Shown one piece after another: positions 15,751 to 24,364 of a DNA stretch of 64,000 nt. Numbering within the stretch: position 1 is the first letter of the stretch; the number at the start of each line of letters is the position of its first letter. The DNA is from Thermoguttaceae bacterium. Lineage in GTDB: Bacteria > Planctomycetota > Planctomycetia > Pirellulales > Thermoguttaceae. The notes under the pieces were generated by a model that saw nothing but the letters and a program-made list of their open reading frames with translations, did not search any database and was not told the origin of the DNA. The position numbers and the translations under genes were made by a program. The stretch spans positions 62,001-126,000 of the forward strand of contig JAFRFG010000027.1 in NCBI GenBank assembly GCA_017434455.1. The letters are read 5' to 3'.

Positions 15751-18700
15751 CTATTTTCCTTTTTTCCGGAGAATCACCCGGAAGCCAACGTCGTAGACGC
15801 CGACCTGCGGCGCGAAATAGCGGTGCTCGGCCAGACGATCGGCCGGGGTGGCCCACGATCCGCCGACGACGGTCTTCTTGACGGTGCCGTCGTCGCACAG
15901 CGCCTCGGTCCCGGTCCACTCGGCGACATTGCCGAGCATGTCGTAAAGTCCGTAGTCGTTCGGGCAAAGCGAACCGACCGGCAGGGAAACCCGGGCGCGG
16001 TCGTCGACATCCAACCGAGCCGGACGCCAGATCGGCAGAACATTGACCCGGTCGAACCAGCCGAACGGGTTGATCCTGGCGTAGGAAAGGTCGGCGAGGT
16101 TTTCGCTTAAGGTATAGTCGGCGGTGGTGAGTTTTTCGTCAAAGGATTGCTGGGAAGCGCCGGCGCGGGCGGCCAGGAGCCACTGCTCGGCTGTCGGAAG
16201 AGTGAAATCCTCCCCCGTCTTTTCACTGAGCCATCGACAGAATCGCTCGGCGTCGTTCCACGACACGCGCGCGACCGGCTGGGCGGGACGGTTCAGCGGC
16301 CAGCCGAGTTCCCCGAGGGAGAAGTTGATGAAATCGCCGAACTCGATCCCCGTGTCGTAGGTCGGGTCGAAGAGTCCGTACTGGGCGTTGGTCACCTCGG
16401 TGGTCTGGACGGCGAAATCGGTTCCGGGAATCGTCACCAGCTCGATCGAGATCCCTTCCCCAAGGGGGATCACCTGTTTTTCCAAAGAGGCGCTTTGCGC
16501 GGCATTCTCTTGAACATCCAGCGGTGCGGCCACTTCATGGCACAGACGGGATACCTTCTGGCCGTCGAAATTCCGCTCTTCGGGCCGGAGATCTTCCATC
16601 GGCTCTTCGTCCATTGAAGTGTCGACCCCCGAGTAGAGCTCGCGCAGACGGCTGCGCCGCTGGTACTGATGCTCGATCCCGCTGAGTGTGGAGGCGCGGT
16701 TGATATCCCCCCAATTGCCATGGAAGGGGGCGTTCAGATCGATCCAGGTGAGGAGACGATCCCACGACTCTTTGTCGAGCTGAACATCGTGATGGCCGTT
16801 TTGCAAAAGCTGAACCAACCGGGTCGAGTCGGCGTAGAACTCAAACGGCCGCAGGGTCGGCATTTGGCTCTCTTTGGTCGGGGTTCGAACATAGCTTCGC
16901 AGGTTGACGTACGACGGCGAGAACAGCGCGAAGGTGTTGATCGAAAGCGTGTTTTCCTGCAGGGGATGCTCCTTGCCGTCACGCAGGTCGGGGAGCGCCT
17001 CCCCGGCGCCGTGGCATTCGACACAGTAGTGATCGAGAATCGGCTGAATCTCGCGCCGGAACGAAAAACCGCGCGCCGGACCATAGAAGGGGGTAATGTC
17101 GATCGCCTTCGACTTGGACGCCATGCTGCGCGGGGCCGCCGCGCCGGTCTGGTTCTGATCCTCGTGGCAGCCGATGCACGAGATCGACTCTCCCGGCATG
17201 GCGGTGATCCAGCTGCGCATCAGCTGAACGGCCTTCCCGTCGGAATCGAGCATTTGGAAGGCGACCGGCATCATCGCGGGAATCCGAAAGGACGCCGATC
17301 CGTCGTCGTTTACCGGGACGGTTCCGAGAATTGTTTTTGGGTCCCATGGGCCGTCGAGCCCGACACTGTACGGCTCGGCCCCCATCCCTTGATAGGCGAA
17401 CTGATAACTGATCAGGCGGATTGATTTGACGGTTCCCCGCTCAACGCCGGCAAGCCCCTTGCCGGAATAGACATCGGCGATGAAGACATCGGCGGTCTGG
17501 CTCGAGGGGTTGATCCGGTCGGGGATCACCGGAGGTTTTTCGGTGGGACGAAGCGGAATCGGTTCCAGAAGCCCGGCGCTTTCGTCCGAGGCCAGAACCG
17601 TCACGTTGTCATAAATATCCAGGAGGACAATCTCCCACGCTCCCCCCGCGTGCTCTTGGCGGGAAGCCAAAAAGAGGGTGTCGCTGATCGGGAACGGGTG
17701 GGTGAATTTTGGCCAGACCTGGTTGATCGGCAGGTCACAGATGACCGGCTGGACCGTCTTCCCGTAACCGGGGATCTTCTGGACGGCCCCCTCGGCCTCG
17801 CGGCGGGCGACCCCCGGATCGAAGAGAACCATTTCACCGATACGGGGCTGGTCGTGGTGACCTCCGATGATGGCGACGAATTTTGTCGGGTCGTTCGGAA
17901 TCGGCCGGGCGTAGAACATGGCCTCCGGCCAGTAGGATCCGCTGCCGTACAGTTCCGACTGATTGGTTCCATCGGGGTTCATGTGGAACAAAATCCTGGA
18001 GTAGCAATGGGGCAGATCGGTGTATTCCCACCGCAGATACATAACGCGGCCATTGTTCATTACCGTCGGGCACCAGTCGTGATCCTGCTCGATCGTCAAT
18101 TGGCGGACCGAACCGTCGTTCTCTTTCAGGTAGAGGTTGCACACGTGCGAGCTGCCGTTGACACAGGGGACGCCGGTAAAGCAGGCGGTGGAGCAGAAGA
18201 TCAGCCGGCCGTCGGGAAGATAGCAGGCATCGTAGTTATCGACATCTTCCTGCTCGATCAGTTCCAGCGCCTCGGGAGGTGTTAAGCTGCCGTCGTCTTG
18301 GAAGCGGCTCTCCCAGATCCGCCAGCGGTTGGCGGTCAGATCGGGCATGGAGAAGAGAATTCGATCGGCGTCGAAATCAAGATCGATGTCCCCGACAAAC
18401 TCATCGCCGGACGGCTGATAAAGGACCTGCCGCTGGCCGGTCGCCAGGTTCATCCGCTCGATCCGGTTGCCGTATCCCGTCTTGCCCAAACTGGAGTTGG
18501 AGCTGTAGTTCGCCGGAAAGCTCGCCGCGACATTCTGGCGGCGAATCATGAGAATGTCGTCGAAGTCGATCGCCGGGTTCGCCAAAAGAATCTCTCGGGT
18601 GAGCGCGGCCGCCTCGGCGTTCCAGGCGTCGGCCGCGGCGCGGTCGGCCACTTCTTCGGCCCGGTCGGCCAGAGCGTCGATCCTCTGATAGAAGGCCTCG

Positions 18701-19593
18701 GCCAGCTGCGGGTCGGCTTCCTCCACGCTCTCCGCGGCCAGGCGCAGGGGGGCCAGGTCACTGAGTGTCCAAGGCATGGCGGTCCAGTTGACCGGATCGA
18801 TTTTTTCTCCCAACAAGTGGATCATCCGGGTGAGGATTCCCTCAAAATTGGCGTGAAAATCTTCCGCCGCCATCGGATAGATGGGGCCGACCATCCAGGG
18901 GAAGGTAAAGATCTTGGCGACCGGTTCGTCGCCATCGGTAATGATTGCCTGAAGCCCCGAGGAGTTCCCCCCGGTTCGCTCGGCCAGCGTGACGGCCCGT
19001 TCGTGCAGCGAACGCAGTCCGGCGTAGATCGGGTAGGCGGCGTTGGTCAGCCAGATGGCCCCGCGGTCGGTCCTCAGCCCTTCGAACAAGGGGGCGTCGG
19101 GGCGAACCGGAATGACCCCCGCGTTTTCGCGGTCGTTGTTCCCCCCAATCAGCGATCGTTCCACCGGACCATACTCTAAGGTTTCGGCCAGCGCGGCCGC
19201 GCCGCCGACCAAAAGCGCTCCGTGCTTCGGGTCGGCCTCCAGCCACTGTTTCAGCGCCGAGGTGAACGGTTCCTCAAAAAGGGCCCCTTCCTCGGCCACG
19301 GCATCCTGCCGGAACAGATCCCCTTGAAAGACGACGGCCCGGTCGAACCGATCCCAATCGATCGGGGTGTCGGCGGTGAGCGTCTCCACCTCAAAATCGG
19401 GGAGGATGCGCCGGAGGATCTCGACGAACTGGCTCGTCTCGCTTTTGAGAACTCGTCCGGCGGGGGTATCGGTGATTACGGCCAAGCGCTCGGGCCGGTC
19501 CGCTTCCGCCGGGGAGAAGCCGAAGGCCAAAAGTCCCAGCGCGAGGAACAAAGATCGCAGGATGGTGGTCAGAGGCGTTTTCATCGAGCACAT
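15751..19593 (-). CDS. Exported di-haem hydrazine-synthase-alpha-like / SUMF1 fusion protein
   Basis: 1280 residues with an N-terminal signal peptide (about 1-32). Regions in order: a ThuA/unknown alpha-beta part (about 35-330), a PD40-type beta-propeller (about 390-700; repeated DGRLIF-like and LYFLRW-like strands), a part resembling the middle domain of hydrazine synthase alpha with CIGCH (about 803-807), a second c-haem motif CVECH (about 855-859), and a C-terminal SUMF1/FGE-like domain (about 1040-1280; VTNAQY, SWNDAERFCRWLS, GNVAEWTG, GGSW, GFRV). The SUMF1 part has no cysteine in the segment after GGSW, so it cannot be a classical formylglycine generator. It is predicted extracytoplasmic. 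Function unknown; nothing else suggests anammox. Start may be M1 or M4. Confidence 0.78.
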   Translation of the reverse strand: MCSMKTPLTTILRSLFLALGLLAFGFSPAEADRPERLAVITDTPAGRVLKSETSQFVEILRRILPDFEVETLTADTPIDWDRFDRAVVFQGDLFRQDAVAEEGALFEEPFTSALKQWLEADPKHGALLVGGAAALAETLEYGPVERSLIGGNNDRENAGVIPVRPDAPLFEGLRTDRGAIWLTNAAYPIYAGLRSLHERAVTLAERTGGNSSGLQAIITDGDEPVAKIFTFPWMVGPIYPMAAEDFHANFEGILTRMIHLLGEKIDPVNWTAMPWTLSDLAPLRLAAESVEEADPQLAEAFYQRIDALADRAEEVADRAAADAWNAEAAALTREILLANPAIDFDDILMIRRQNVAASFPANYSSNSSLGKTGYGNRIERMNLATGQRQVLYQPSGDEFVGDIDLDFDADRILFSMPDLTANRWRIWESRFQDDGSLTPPEALELIEQEDVDNYDACYLPDGRLIFCSTACFTGVPCVNGSSHVCNLYLKENDGSVRQLTIEQDHDWCPTVMNNGRVMYLRWEYTDLPHCYSRILFHMNPDGTNQSELYGSGSYWPEAMFYARPIPNDPTKFVAIIGGHHDQPRIGEMVLFDPGVARREAEGAVQKIPGYGKTVQPVICDLPINQVWPKFTHPFPISDTLFLASRQEHAGGAWEIVLLDIYDNVTVLASDESAGLLEPIPLRPTEKPPVIPDRINPSSQTADVFIADVYSGKGLAGVERGTVKSIRLISYQFAYQGMGAEPYSVGLDGPWDPKTILGTVPVNDDGSASFRIPAMMPVAFQMLDSDGKAVQLMRSWITAMPGESISCIGCHEDQNQTGAAAPRSMASKSKAIDITPFYGPARGFSFRREIQPILDHYCVECHGAGEALPDLRDGKEHPLQENTLSINTFALFSPSYVNLRSYVRTPTKESQMPTLRPFEFYADSTRLVQLLQNGHHDVQLDKESWDRLLTWIDLNAPFHGNWGDINRASTLSGIEHQYQRRSRLRELYSGVDTSMDEEPMEDLRPEERNFDGQKVSRLCHEVAAPLDVQENAAQSASLEKQVIPLGEGISIELVTIPGTDFAVQTTEVTNAQYGLFDPTYDTGIEFGDFINFSLGELGWPLNRPAQPVARVSWNDAERFCRWLSEKTGEDFTLPTAEQWLLAARAGASQQSFDEKLTTADYTLSENLADLSYARINPFGWFDRVNVLPIWRPARLDVDDRARVSLPVGSLCPNDYGLYDMLGNVAEWTGTEALCDDGTVKKTVVGGSWATPADRLAEHRYFAPQVGVYDVGFRVILRKKGK

Positions 19594-19610
19594 AGGGCAC
19601 CTAAATATCG

Positions 19611-19640
19611 TGTTGTTAAATATCGTGTTGTTGTATTAAG
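19611..19640. repeat. Tandem 15-bp direct repeat
   Basis: Two exact, abutting copies of TAAATATCGTGTTGT fill most of the 58-bp gap between gmd and the di-haem/SUMF1 gene. The repeat is immediately upstream of that gene's ribosome-binding site. It could be a slippage product or a duplicated regulator site. Confidence 0.85.
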
Positions 19641-19651
19641 TGTTATGTCCT

Positions 19652-20728
19652 TCAGGGGGAATTCGACTCGTTTTTCAGGTCGGCACGGACCATCTCGTCG
19701 ACCAGCGCGCGGAAATCATAGCGCGGGGTCCAGCCGAGCTTTTTCCGGGCTTTGGCCGCGTCGCCGCGCAGAAGGTCGACTTCGGCCGGCCGGAAAAACT
19801 GCGGATCGACAGAAATTAAGACCCGGCCTGTTTTTTGATCGATCCCCTTCTCTTCGATCCCCTTCCCTTCCCAGCGGATCGCCAGACCGACTTTTTCGAA
19901 AGCGATTTCGGCGAACTGGCGAACCGAGTGATCCTCACCCGAGGCCAAGACGTAATCGTCGGGGGTCTCGGCGGTGAGCATCAGGCGCATCCCCTCGACG
20001 TAGTCGGCGGCGTGTCCCCAGTCGCGGCGCGCGTCAAGATTGCCGAGCGTCAGACGATCCTGCTTCCCCAGGGCGATTCGCGCGGCGGCCAGCGTGATTT
20101 TGCGGGTGATGAAGTTCTCCCCGCGCAGGGGGGACTCGTGATTGAATAATATCCCGTTGACGGCGTAAATTCCATACGCCTCTCGGTGATTGAGAACCGT
20201 CCAGAAGGCGAAGAGTTTCGCGACGCCGTAGGGACTTCTCGGGTGGAACGGGGTCTTCTCGTTCTGCGGGGTCTCGGCGACTTTCCCGAACAGCTCCGAA
20301 GTGGAGGCCTGATAGAAGCGGATCTTTTCGGCCAGTCCGGCGGTCCGAACCGCCTCGAAGAGGCGAAGCACCCCCAGCGCGTCGACCTCGGCGGTATAAT
20401 CGGGGACATCGAACGAGACACGGACATGCGATTGCGCGGCCAGGTTATAAAGCTCGTCGGGCCGGGCCGACTCGACGGCGCGCAGAAGGGAAGCCGAGTC
20501 GGTCAGGTCGCCAAAGTGCAGACACAATCTTTCCCGAAGCGGGCTGTCCGGGGGAATGAGCCGGTCTAGGCGGCTGGTGTTGGGGACCGAACAGCGGCGG
20601 ATCAGGCCGTGGACCTCGTAGCCGAGCTCCAGAAGCCGGCGGGTCAGGTAGGCGCCATCTTGGCCGGTGATACCGGTCACCAGAGCGCGGCGTCCGCTTT
20701 TCGGCGGTTTTTGCTTTGAGATATTCAT
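19652..20728 (-). CDS. gmd: GDP-mannose 4,6-dehydratase
   Basis: A 358-residue extended short-chain dehydrogenase, normal in length. It converts GDP-D-mannose to GDP-4-keto-6-deoxymannose, the first step to GDP-fucose and related deoxysugars for surface glycans. Seen are the NADP-binding [36 protein letters not shown], the catalytic STSELFGK plus SPYGVAK (Tyr and Lys), [22 protein letters not shown] and [16 protein letters not shown]. No fucose synthase or glycosyltransferase is adjacent, so the final sugar is unknown. It lies 58 bp upstream of the di-haem/SUMF1 gene on the same strand. Confidence 0.95.
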   Translation of the reverse strand: MNISKQKPPKSGRRALVTGITGQDGAYLTRRLLELGYEVHGLIRRCSVPNTSRLDRLIPPDSPLRERLCLHFGDLTDSASLLRAVESARPDELYNLAAQSHVRVSFDVPDYTAEVDALGVLRLFEAVRTAGLAEKIRFYQASTSELFGKVAETPQNEKTPFHPRSPYGVAKLFAFWTVLNHREAYGIYAVNGILFNHESPLRGENFITRKITLAAARIALGKQDRLTLGNLDARRDWGHAADYVEGMRLMLTAETPDDYVLASGEDHSVRQFAEIAFEKVGLAIRWEGKGIEEKGIDQKTGRVLISVDPQFFRPAEVDLLRGDAAKARKKLGWTPRYDFRALVDEMVRADLKNESNSP

Positions 20729-20762
20729 CGTGACATGTTGGTATAGGGTGTTTTCGCGGCCG

Positions 20763-21797
20763 TCAAAGCAGCCCGGTCGAGACCAAATATTGCTGCGCGT
20801 CGAGCGCCGCCATCGCCCCCGAGGCGGCGGCGATCACCGCCTGGCGGTAGTGGTCGTCGGCGACATCGCCGGCGGCGAAGACCCCGGGGATCGAGGTCTT
20901 TGTCTGGAAGGGGATCGGCCGCTCGATGGTACCGCTGGAGGTGAGCTTCAGCTGGCCGCCGAGGAAGCCGACGTTCGGCTGATGCCCGATCCCGAGGAAG
21001 AAACCGGTGACGGCGATCGTGATCGGTTCTTCCCCCACGGTGCTCTTAAGGACCGCGCCGGTGACCCCCGAGGCATCGTCGCCGAGGACCTCCAGGGGGA
21101 CACGGTTCCAGAGGATCTCGATCTTCGGATTATGGAGGACTCGGGAGGCCGCGGCCGCCGAAGCTCTTAACGTATCGCGGCGATGGACAAGATAGACCTT
21201 CGACGCGAAACGGGCCAAATAGACCGCCTCCTCCACGGCGGCATCCCCGCCGCCGATGACACAGACCGGCTTATCGCGAAATCGCGGAAGCGCGCCGTCA
21301 CACACGGCGCAGGCACTCACCCCCCGGTTTTTGAATCGTTCTTCCGAAGCAAGTCCCAAGTACCGGGCCGAGGCGCCCGTGGCGACAATGACTGCCGAAG
21401 CTCGGAAGGTATTTCCGGCCGAATCGTTCAACACGAACGGGGTCGAGTTCAGATCGACCGACTGGATTGATTCGGTGATCACCTCGGCGCCGGCCGCCAG
21501 GGCCTGGGCACGCATCAGTTCCACCAGTTCCGGACCGGTGACGTGATCTCCCTCGTGCGGGGGCAGTAGCATCAGCCGATCGGGGTCGATCGCGCTGGTG
21601 AGATACTCCTCCAGCGCGCCGGAGGGGAAACCGGGATAATTCTCGATCCCCGTGGTCTGCGCCAGCTGTCCCATCTCCCCCTCAAAGACCAGAGGGACGA
21701 CCCCGGCGCGCGAGGCGTAGAGCGCGGCGGTCCATCCGGCCGGTCCCGCCCCGATAATCACCAGTTTGCGCACGGTCGTTTCCGAGGTTTCGGTCAT
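20763..21797 (-). CDS. trxB: Thioredoxin reductase with an inserted loop
   Basis: About 344 residues, a class II pyridine nucleotide-disulfide oxidoreductase reducing thioredoxin with NADPH. It shows [17 protein letters not shown] (FAD), ENYPGFP, the redox pair [23 protein letters not shown] (NADPH) and [16 protein letters not shown]. Between GFPSG and [12 protein letters not shown] there is an extra segment of roughly 25 residues ([20 protein letters not shown] and following) that common TrxB proteins lack. I start at the ATG of MTETSETT, with AAAGGA 8 nt upstream, rather than at 21878. Confidence 0.93.
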   Translation of the reverse strand: MTETSETTVRKLVIIGAGPAGWTAALYASRAGVVPLVFEGEMGQLAQTTGIENYPGFPSGALEEYLTSAIDPDRLMLLPPHEGDHVTGPELVELMRAQALAAGAEVITESIQSVDLNSTPFVLNDSAGNTFRASAVIVATGASARYLGLASEERFKNRGVSACAVCDGALPRFRDKPVCVIGGGDAAVEEAVYLARFASKVYLVHRRDTLRASAAAASRVLHNPKIEILWNRVPLEVLGDDASGVTGAVLKSTVGEEPITIAVTGFFLGIGHQPNVGFLGGQLKLTSSGTIERPIPFQTKTSIPGVFAAGDVADDHYRQAVIAAASGAMAALDAQQYLVSTGLL

Positions 21798-21934
21798 TGC
21801 GGAATCCTTTCTCTTTCCGCCCGCGGGCGGAGGAACTGTCTTGCTTGGAAAAATCGGTTTCTGGTTTGCCCCAAACATAATTTTATAGGAAGAGGGTGTT
21901 CTTTTTAATCCACTGTCGGGTAAAATTCCATAAT

Positions 21935-21960
21935 ATTGGGTTATTGAATCATTGGGTTAT
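21935..21960. repeat. Pair of 10-bp direct repeats, 16-bp period
   Basis: ATTGGGTTAT occurs at 21935-21944 and 21951-21960, separated by 6 bp, in the divergent trxB/cca gap. Direct repeats at 1.5 helical turns can be regulator half-sites; nothing else supports this. Confidence 0.6.
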
Positions 21961-22031
21961 CGCTTTGGCTCTTTAGCCGGTGGTTTCTTCCCGCTAAAGG
22001 CCGCTGCCCCGTACGGAGATATCCTCTGGTT

Positions 22032-23471
22032 ATGACGGATCGCCTTTCGTTTCCTTTCGACAGACATCGGACGGTTAAAAACGTTTTTAGCCGATTGCTC
22101 GATGCCGGCGCGAGCGATGTTCTGCTCGTCGGGGGGAGCGTACGCGATTTTTTGCTTGGGCGCCAGCCGGACGATTTTGATATCGAGGTCTATGGTCTCG
22201 ATTTTGCGAAGATCGAGGCGGCTTTGGCCGGAAACTGCCGCACCGAACGAGTCGGCAAGAGTTTCGGCGTTCTGAAGGTGGGGCGCAGTATCGATATCGC
22301 CCTTCCCCGCACCGAGGTCAAGGCGGGGATCGGGCATACCGGCTTTGAGGTTCACTCCGATCCGAATCTCGATCCCAAGACCGCCTTTGGCCGCAGAGAT
22401 TTTACGATCAACGCGATGGGTCTTCGGCTGGACGGAACACTGGTCGACTTTTACGGCGGCGCGCGGGACCTTAAGAAAAAAATCCTCCGTGCCCCCACCG
22501 CCGCCTTTAAGGAAGATCCCCTTCGGGTACTTCGCGCGATGCAGTTCGCCTCTCGATTCGAGATGACGCTCGACGAGCGGACCGCCGAGTACTGTCGTGA
22601 GGTGGCGGGGGAATTTTCGACCCTCTCGAAAGAACGTCTCTATGAGGAATGGAAGAAATGGGCACTGAAGGGGCGTTTTCCCTCGATGGGGCTTGATATC
22701 CTCAAGCAGACCGGCTGGGTCGATCTTTTTCCTGAGATCGGCGCGCTGATCGGCTGCCAGCAGAATCCCCAGTGGCATCCCGAGGGGGATGCCTGGACGC
22801 ACACTTGCTTAGTCACCAACGAAATGGCCAAGCATATCGAGGCCAGCCGTCACGATACCGGGTGGGGGGAGCCGTACGACGACCAAACGCGGATCGTTCT
22901 GATGTTCTCCGCCCTTTGTCACGATCTCGGCAAGCCGGCTGTCACGCGCCGCGACGAAAACGGGACGATCCGTTCTCTGGGACACGCCGAGGCGGGAGTA
23001 CCGCTGGCCGCCTCCTTCCTGGAGTCGATCAAGGCACCCGGCGCGGTCATCGACCGGGTGCTTCCCCTGGTTCACGAGCATATGGCGATCCTCAATACCC
23101 AGAAGCTCGGCGGGGTTACCCCGCGAACGCTCCGGCGATTGGCCAATCGGCTCTGGCCGGCCACGGTTCGGCAGTGGTGCGCGCTTTGTCAGTCCGACGC
23201 GCTCGGTTGTTTTCCCCCGGCCCGCGACGACAAGACGATCCGCTTCCAGGCCGACGTCTGGCTCGAGGCCGCCGAGCGTGAGGCGGTTCGTGACGCCAAA
23301 CCCAAGCCGATTCTTCAAGGGCGCGATCTTCTCGGACGGGGTATCCAGCCCGGACCGGCGATGGGGCGTCTTCTCCAAGAGGCCTACGAAGCCCAGCTCA
23401 ACAACGAAATCAACACACTCGATCAGGCAAATCGCTGGCTCGAGGAACGCCTTGAGAAAGGACAGCCATGA
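22032..23471 (+). CDS. CCA-adding tRNA nucleotidyltransferase / poly(A) polymerase family with HD domain
   Basis: A 479-residue class II nucleotidyltransferase. The catalytic domain shows LLVGGSVRDFLLGRQPDDFDIEVYG (DxD at DFDIE) and RRDFTINAMGLRLDG. The flexible-arm RxxRxxxF region is seen as DPLRVLRAMQFASRFEM. An HD hydrolase-type domain follows from about 240 (WTHTCLV, CHDLGKP, GHAEAG, VHEHM). It should add or repair the CCA end of tRNAs; the tRNA-Glu in this window indeed lacks encoded CCA. No strong Shine-Dalgarno was seen. The last 4 bp overlap the next gene (ATGA). Confidence 0.9.
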   Translation: MTDRLSFPFDRHRTVKNVFSRLLDAGASDVLLVGGSVRDFLLGRQPDDFDIEVYGLDFAKIEAALAGNCRTERVGKSFGVLKVGRSIDIALPRTEVKAGIGHTGFEVHSDPNLDPKTAFGRRDFTINAMGLRLDGTLVDFYGGARDLKKKILRAPTAAFKEDPLRVLRAMQFASRFEMTLDERTAEYCREVAGEFSTLSKERLYEEWKKWALKGRFPSMGLDILKQTGWVDLFPEIGALIGCQQNPQWHPEGDAWTHTCLVTNEMAKHIEASRHDTGWGEPYDDQTRIVLMFSALCHDLGKPAVTRRDENGTIRSLGHAEAGVPLAASFLESIKAPGAVIDRVLPLVHEHMAILNTQKLGGVTPRTLRRLANRLWPATVRQWCALCQSDALGCFPPARDDKTIRFQADVWLEAAEREAVRDAKPKPILQGRDLLGRGIQPGPAMGRLLQEAYEAQLNNEINTLDQANRWLEERLEKGQP

Positions 23472-24361
23472 AAATTGATTCGGTCCGTCTTTTTTGTGAT
23501 ATTATCCGCCACCAAAGCTTCTCGCGGGGGGCCGCGCTTCACTCGGTCAGTCAGTCGGCGGCGACCCAGATGATTCAGCGCATGGAGGAGGAATTCCAGG
23601 TCCCCCTCATCGATCGAAGCCGGCGTCCCTTAGTCCCCACTCCCGAGGGCCGTCTGTGCTACGATTGTTTTCAAGAGATGGTTGATCGCTACGACGCGCT
23701 GAAAAAACAGCTTCAGACCCTTCACGAACAGGCCGGAGGCCTGATTCGCGTCGCGGCGATCTACTCGATCGGCCTTCATGAAATGAGTCAGCACATCCAG
23801 TACTTCATGAAGAGCTACCCGAAAGTGACGATTAAACTGGAGTATCTCCCGCCGTCGAAGGTCTATCAGGCGGTCCTTTCCTCCGACGTGGATTTCGGGT
23901 TGGTATCGTATCCCAAAGCGTCGTTCGATCTGAAGGTCATTCCCCTGCGCAGTGAAGAGATGGTCGCGGTTCTTCCCATAAACCATCCTCTGGTCGAGGA
24001 AAAACAGCTTTCGATCAAGCAGTTGGAGGGGTTCGACTTTGTCGCCTTCGATCCCGATTTGCCGATTCGCGGTGAGATCGATCAGATCTTCGAGCGTCAT
24101 GGGGTCACCGTCTCGGTGACCATGGAATTCGATAACATCGAGACAATCAAACAGGCGGTGGAGATCGGGCTGGGGATCAGTATCCTCCCCGCACCGACGG
24201 TTCAAGACGCCGTGGAGGCCGGCAAAGTCGCGGCCGTTGAGATCATCGAACCGAAGATCACCCGCCCGATCGGAATTATTCACCTGCAGAATAAAATCTT
24301 CCCTCCCGCGGCGATGTATTTCATCGAAATGCTCACCCGGGGGATTCCCGAGCAGGAATAA
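23468..24361 (+). CDS. LysR-family transcriptional regulator
   Basis: 297 residues: a winged HTH (about 1-60; FCDIIRHQSFSRGAALHSVSQSAATQMIQRMEEEF) and a LysR substrate-binding domain (about 90-290). The ATGA overlap with the CCA-adding enzyme and an AAGGA just upstream indicate coupled translation, an unusual partner for a LysR protein, which normally diverges from its target. The effector and targets cannot be read from the sequence. Length is normal. Confidence 0.92.
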   Translation: MKIDSVRLFCDIIRHQSFSRGAALHSVSQSAATQMIQRMEEEFQVPLIDRSRRPLVPTPEGRLCYDCFQEMVDRYDALKKQLQTLHEQAGGLIRVAAIYSIGLHEMSQHIQYFMKSYPKVTIKLEYLPPSKVYQAVLSSDVDFGLVSYPKASFDLKVIPLRSEEMVAVLPINHPLVEEKQLSIKQLEGFDFVAFDPDLPIRGEIDQIFERHGVTVSVTMEFDNIETIKQAVEIGLGISILPAPTVQDAVEAGKVAAVEIIEPKITRPIGIIHLQNKIFPPAAMYFIEMLTRGIPEQE

Positions 24362-24364
24362 GGT

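Noticed and set aside
15751..19593. Evidence for anammox metabolism
   Set aside because: Only part of the protein resembles hydrazine synthase alpha; beta/gamma subunits and hydrazine dehydrogenase are absent, and the context is fermentative.
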